Assembly: GCF_963678635.1 (NCBI RefSeq)
Contig: NC_087063.1
Location: 5,798,386-5,862,385, forward strand
Direction of reading: 5' to 3'
DNA from: Symsagittifera roscoffensis
Lineage: Eukaryota > Xenacoelomorpha > Acoela > Convolutidae
DNA: 64,000 nucleotides
Position numbers and translations under genes: made by a program. Below the pieces are notes generated by a model. That model did no database searches. It saw only the letters and a program-made list of their open reading frames with translations, and was not told where the DNA came from. Positions 59,462-64,000 of this stretch are shown here, in pieces (position 1 is the first letter of the stretch; each line of letters begins with the position of its first letter).

Positions 59462-62400
59462 TTATTGACTATAGTTTCCACTCATAATTGTTTCAATCCA
59501 TTTGTACATGTGTGGTACACTGGCAAAGAAACTTCCATCGTCACATTTGTCACTGCCTTTGAAGTCGTTCTTGCTCAAGAAGAAGCTGGCCACCCCGTAG
59601 ACACAACGGGGGGTGCGACTGCCACACTCGAATGTGTAGAGGGGGGACCCGTCGTCATAATGACATATACTGCCACCTAAAAACTTCGAACTATTCTGTT
59701 TACTGTCTCAGAAAAGAAAAATAGAAATTGAGTTTCTTAACTAAAACTTTAAATTTTGTCTGAATAAATGTAAATTTTTTTATCAAGAGGTCCAATTTGA
59801 TATTAAACCTCAATTATTTTTTAACTTAAAAGTTAACCTGACCAATACTAGAGAAACAGTTTTCCCATTTCAACAATGGATTTGTACAAATTGAAAACAG
59901 ATGTCAACTTCACTCCCACTAGAGTTTCATGGATAATAATCAATTATATCGCATATTACTGTTGTCAGTTTCTATAAATTTACCAAAAACAATAATATAA
60001 TCCATTAAAAAAATTATAATGTTTCTCATTTTCTGAACATGAGAATATTTGTTAATAGAGTATAATTGATTATAAACTATTTTAATTTGAAAAAATTGGA
60101 AATAAAAATAGTTTGAAACTTAAACCATTTTCAATAGATTAAAATCTACCATTTGCGTATTTTCTTTTTAGTTGACTCGTTTTTCATTAATTTGTTACAA
60201 ATATCTGTTTTGAACCAAATACAAAACATTTCATTGGTATTTGAACGTTTTTGTGATCTTTGTCACTTGTATACACATTTACCACCTATCCTCCCGCCGG
60301 CCAATCTAGCCTTTATCCCCCTCGTTTGTTCCCTGTGAGGGAGGGGGTTTAAGCATGACCACAGTTTTATACCCCCTGCTAAGTTTTCTTGCCCTTTTTT
60401 GTACTTTTATGTGTATCCACTTGTATATAATGTGTGTACAACATTAAAAACCCGCAACCCTCTAACCCAGACATACCGGCTAACACACTTACCCCTTTGA
60501 CATGGGGTATTAAACGGGGTTTTAACATATGGCGAGTTGAACATATGGGGAGTTGAACAGGGGGTTAGGGGTAAGTGGGTTAGTAATTGTCGGGTAAAGG
60601 TTAGGGGGGGGGGTTGGTAAACGGGGGAGGGGGTATGTGATAATAGTACACAAGGGGGGGGGGGGGGTGGTAAACGGATAAACGAGGGATTTGGTAAACA
60701 ATTCTAAGCATTTACTTTTTTTTTCATTTAGTTTTTTTCCACAAAATTCTATTATAATCTAATTTTTTGTTGTGCAAAAAATTTGCTTACTCGAGTATGA
60801 AAAAAATAAATAAACTGTTCTTTCTCCGACAAAATTGAATAAAATGGATTTTTGTGAAGAAAAAAAATATCATGCAAAATATGCATTTCATTCTCAAACA
60901 AAACGAAAGTTTGTGCGCTCTGTTGAAAAATTTTCGCTGAGTTTGTCATGGTTACTGTTTTTGTGAATTCTACTAGTTTCTATCAGATGCTTATCAGAAT
61001 TTCACACCGGAGATAGCTGAAATATGTTTACTCTTATACGAATAATACATACAGAAACTCGACAAATGCATAAAAACCAAAGTTAATCGAAGTATAGAAT
61101 TCATTTTTGAAAATTTTTAAATAGGTAGATTAGAGTAAGAGTTCAAATAAACTTGATTGTTTAAGCAATTAGCAAACTTTTTGCTGCTGTTTAATCATAA
61201 AATAAGTTCGTTAAATAGCCATTTGTGACCCGATACCTATTTTCATAAATCAATAAGATCGGATTATTTTGAAGTTATATTAATTAAAGAGTATGCCGTG
61301 GTTCACAGTAACCAAGCTTTAACTAAGCGATGTTAAGCAGTTAAGAAAAAACGAAGAATGTAAATACCGGTTATTGGATTTAAAATTAGTTGGAGTTAGA
61401 TGGTTAACGGTCAAAATCGATTACATGCTTCAAAAAAAACTAATAACTCGAAGTTGAAAATATAATTCAATTTCCATATTCAAATTTTTTCAGTAACAAC
61501 GTTAATAGGGGTTCAAAAAAAGAATCAAATTTTTGAAAAAAAATGCACACATTCAGTCTGAGTTTCTTACGGAAACGAAGTGCAAAAACGTCACAGAACT
61601 TCATTTTTTCACCCTTTTTTGGCTGTCTTTTCATAAGAAGTTGGGCAAAATTTCAGAAATTTTGCCCAACTTCTTATGAAAAGACAGCCAAAAAAGGGTG
61701 AAAAAATGAAGTTCTGTGACTTTTTTGCACTTCGTTTCCGTAAGAAACTCAGACTGAATGCGTGCATTTTTTTTCAAAAATTTGATTCTTTTTTTGAACC
61801 CCTATGAACGTTGTTACTGAAAAAATTTGAATGAGACCATGTTAGCGATGCTTTGCATGAACTTTGCAAGATTTGAATTCCTACTATTCTAGGGAAGTTA
61901 ATAGCTCTTAAACTACTATGTTAACCATGAACAAACTGGTTAAAACTTTTCATACATATTATTTCAAATTCCAGTACGACCATGGAAAATCATTTGTTTT
62001 AGAATGTTTTGAAAAATCCTTTACCTTCTGAGATGCTGTCAACACAAATAAGATCTTGTCTGCACCAATAGAAAGAATAAGGACTTGTTTCAGAAATGAA
62101 CATTGACTGGTAAAATATATTCTCCTGCAACTGCTTTGGCATTTCGACAAACTTTCTGGACGTCGTTCCCAATCCCGATACCCCAACTAATGGTCTCGAA
62201 GATGAGTAGGGTTCGAGTTCTTCACAGACTGGCAAAATTCTGCTGGGATCCAAGACTGGAAATGACAGTTTGATCAAGCCAATGTCTTTTCTGTAGAAAT
62301 CCTTAGCTTGGTAACTGTGCCTGAAACAAACCAACAAAAACTGCTGCTGACTTTACTCACAGGTTCATATCTAAAATATCAAATCAAATATAAAACATTA

Positions 62401-62863
62401 ACCTTATTTGAGTTATAAGTTATAGACACTCTTTTTTGAATTAATCAAATGTCTCAATTTTAGTTAGTCTTTTAAAACAGTTAAATTGGTTTAAAACAAT
62501 TTTTAAATTAATTGGAGAGGCACGTTAAGTAGTCATACAAATGATAAATTCTTAATTCAATGCGAGCAAGCGCAAAAACGAATTAAATAAAAAACCGCCC
62601 TTTTACTGATACTTTTAGTTTTGTTCTAGAAATAATAGGGATTTTTTTCACAATTTACTGTTTTTTGAAAAGTTTTTTATGATCCAGAAAAAACTTCGGA
62701 TATGCGCAAAGTTTTTACTGAGTCCTGTGACTTATCGCCAATAGGAGGTTCCTTCTTTTGGAAGATTCTCACCCGGGCGGAATGAACTTCTGCTCCGGTC
62801 GAATTGATATTCTGGTGCCCTTCGTTGAAGAAAAGTCGCCCAGGTCAACTGTTATGTCGCTTA
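59462..62863 (-). CDS. Trypsin-fold serine protease homolog, copy B, catalytic Ser replaced (5' part outside window)
   Basis: Exons 5' to 3': 62,863 (or 62,859) to 62,773, 62,320-62,025 and 59,676-59,462. Phases agree (GG|G, then G|GT) and the frame is open to TAA. The first exon gives SDITVDLGDFSS and EQKFIPPG. The second gives KDIGLIKLSFPVLD, holding the catalytic Asp102, then VGVSGLGT. The third gives ICHYDDGSPLY where active enzymes have CxGDSGGPL, so Asp194 is kept but Ser195 is Asp. It ends FFASVPHMYKWIE, the usual trypsin C-terminal helix. This is the pattern of a non-catalytic serine protease homolog. Its partner or ligand is unknown. The His57 exon and signal peptide should lie to the right, possibly beginning at 63,900-63,960. 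Confidence 0.8.
60270..60705. repeat. G-rich minisatellite-like tract, block B
   Basis: It contains GGGAGTTGAACA-type repeats and long G runs, matching 39,430-39,900 in block A with a different repeat number. Confidence 0.55.
61478..61832. repeat. Near-perfect palindrome, 177-bp arms, no spacer
   Basis: The axis is the single base at 61,655 (AAAATTTC-A-GAAATTTT). Arms run 61,478-61,654 and 61,656-61,832 and differ at only a few positions. The left arm is collinear with block A (about 41,580-41,760). The right arm replaces about 260 bp that A has at 41,770-42,030. It is therefore a recent fold-back duplication private to B. Confidence 0.92.
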
Positions 62864-64000
62864 CTACAACGAAAACACGTTTTTGAAACACTTTTGAACA
62901 TTTTTAAAATCTTGAAAAAAAAACACAATTTTTAAAAAAATGTTGTCATTGCTTTTTTGGTTTTTTGAACAATTAACAGTAATTTGCAGTAGTAACTGAG
63001 ATTATTTTAACTGATATTTTGGAAACTTTTTCTCTATGACAACATGAGTACTCATTTTCGGGCAAGTACGTGAACTTTTTAAAAAGTCCCGCATTTTTCG
63101 TTTCACAAAAAAAAACAAGAATGCCAGCATTAAGACAAAACCCTGCATTATTCAATTGTCACTAATGCTATCTGAAGCAACTTTTCTGAAAATTTTTGAT
63201 TATAATAACCCTTAAAGTGAAAAGAAGTGTCAAATGTTTTTGTTCCGATCATCGGTGAACACTGAGTTTTCATTGATTCATTGATTAATTGATTCAGTGA
63301 GGAATTTTGCATTCAGGTGTATTTAATTTTTTTTTAACGCAATCAGACATCACAAATATTCATCGGACTGGTTTGAATTATAAATCATACTAAAGCTCCA
63401 TCAGTCGTGATTTGAATGACATTTAAAAAACTCCAAAAAAATTTCCAGTGTCGGTTTGAATTGTTTAATTTTGACAAAAGAAGTTGAAAACTTGTTAATT
63501 TGGTCTTTTGGCCAAAAACATGATTTTTCTAATCGCAGCTAGTTTTTACAGCTATATTTGGCGCTTTCTTGGCAAGAAACTTTTCAAAATTTAAAAAGTC
63601 TTGTTCAAAGTAGTAGAACAAATTTCGAAATTTTTCATTGATTTTTTTTGTTTTGTTTGTTTGTTCAAGTAATTATGTCTTCAGTAATATGAAGAACATA
63701 ATTAATTGAAGTACGCTTATTTTCAGTTTTCAGTTTTTTTATTTTCAGTTTTAATGCGTATGGTCGAAACAATATGTGCCCTTTGTACAGCAACGGCTAT
63801 CCTTTGTTTCTTCATAAAAACCTACCCTCGTACCCAATATAAACTAAAAAAGCACACATTTGACCTCTAGCGCAACTCTTTTTAGAAACAATGAACTTGC
63901 CTCCATTTAATAGGGATCAATTTCTGAGCCAAAATATCTCGCCACGTTTGCTACGCGCCGTTACAAATTTATTCTGTTGAAAAATGTTTTTTTTTTGAAA
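62864..64000. other. Upstream intron of homolog B with a Helentron-like element at 63,242-63,806
   Basis: GTTCCGATCATCGG opens the element. TGGTCGAAAC with a worn stem and CGGCTATCCTTTG closes it. From 63,890 to 63,960 the minus strand can be read as DILAQKLIPIKWRQVHCF, vaguely like the His57 exon of trypsins and also open in block A. This is weak evidence. Confidence 0.4.

Larger units (their letters stand above)
59677..62024. other. Large intron of serine protease homolog B
   Basis: It contains a single copy of the 600-bp unit (59,775-60,195), a G-rich tract (60,270-60,705) and the private palindrome (61,478-61,832). No other exon is recognisable. Confidence 0.6.
47675..64000. repeat. Tandem duplicated block, copy B (continues past the right edge)
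   Basis: It is collinear with 23,890-44,190 in direct orientation. It lacks the 27,529 Helentron-like insertion, the 37,658 MITE, two of the three 600-bp units and the ATTCCGC-rich insertion. It has an internally deleted GACCGAAC element (about 770 bp against 1,395) and a private palindrome at 61,478-61,832. Homology is still running at base 64,000. Confidence 0.93.

Noticed and set aside
59453-59680. 75-codon plus-strand reading frame
   Set aside because: It is antisense to the C-terminal exon of the serine protease homolog, whose minus-strand translation is clearly trypsin-like.

Overview
This is a window of animal (metazoan) nuclear DNA. It is AT-rich, its genes are split by short GT-AG introns, and transposon debris is dense. 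The animal assignment rests on three gene types: an ortholog of the ciliate/animal protein CCDC17, a secreted cathepsin-L-type cysteine protease with a complete prodomain, and a trypsin-fold serine protease homolog. I cannot name the phylum from sequence alone; a non-vertebrate animal is the most economical reading. There are no bacterial-style operons, rRNA genes or CRISPR arrays.

Left third (1-20,076). One large minus-strand gene, a CCDC17-like gene, fills almost everything. I could assemble 27 consecutive exons whose splice phases all agree. They give at least 1,340 codons, starting at 20,076 and running to 1,836. The last exon(s) are not resolved and may lie left of 1,836 or outside the window. 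Its introns hold hAT-type MITEs, Helentron-like elements, a palindromic MITE, a 411-bp inverted-repeat element and tRNA-like sequences. The extreme left edge (1-310) is a tandem repeat.

Middle (20,077-23,900). This is intergenic, with tRNA-derived composite SINEs and a non-LTR reverse transcriptase relic.

Right two thirds (about 23,890-64,000). Two copies of a roughly 16-20 kb block lie in direct tandem. Copy A is about 23,890-44,190; copy B is about 47,675 to beyond the right edge. Between them is a decayed Ty3/gypsy retroelement (45,381-47,670). Each block carries the same cargo in the same order: a plus-strand cysteine protease of 3 exons and 342 codons, intact in both; a MULE-like element with iterated 16-bp terminal repeats; and a minus-strand trypsin-like homolog whose catalytic serine is replaced by aspartate. 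The homolog is readable in copy B but frameshifted in copy A. The copies differ by clear single events: a Helentron-like insertion only in A with an empty site in B, a MITE plus a triplicated unit only in A, an ATTCCGC-rich insertion only in A, and a 177-bp-arm palindrome only in B.

Functionally, the duplicated pair looks like secreted, probably digestive or extracellular, protease-family genes. The CCDC17-like gene is unrelated to them and probably belongs to ciliated-cell biology. The most unusual content is the set of non-autonomous mobile elements and the block-specific rearrangements.
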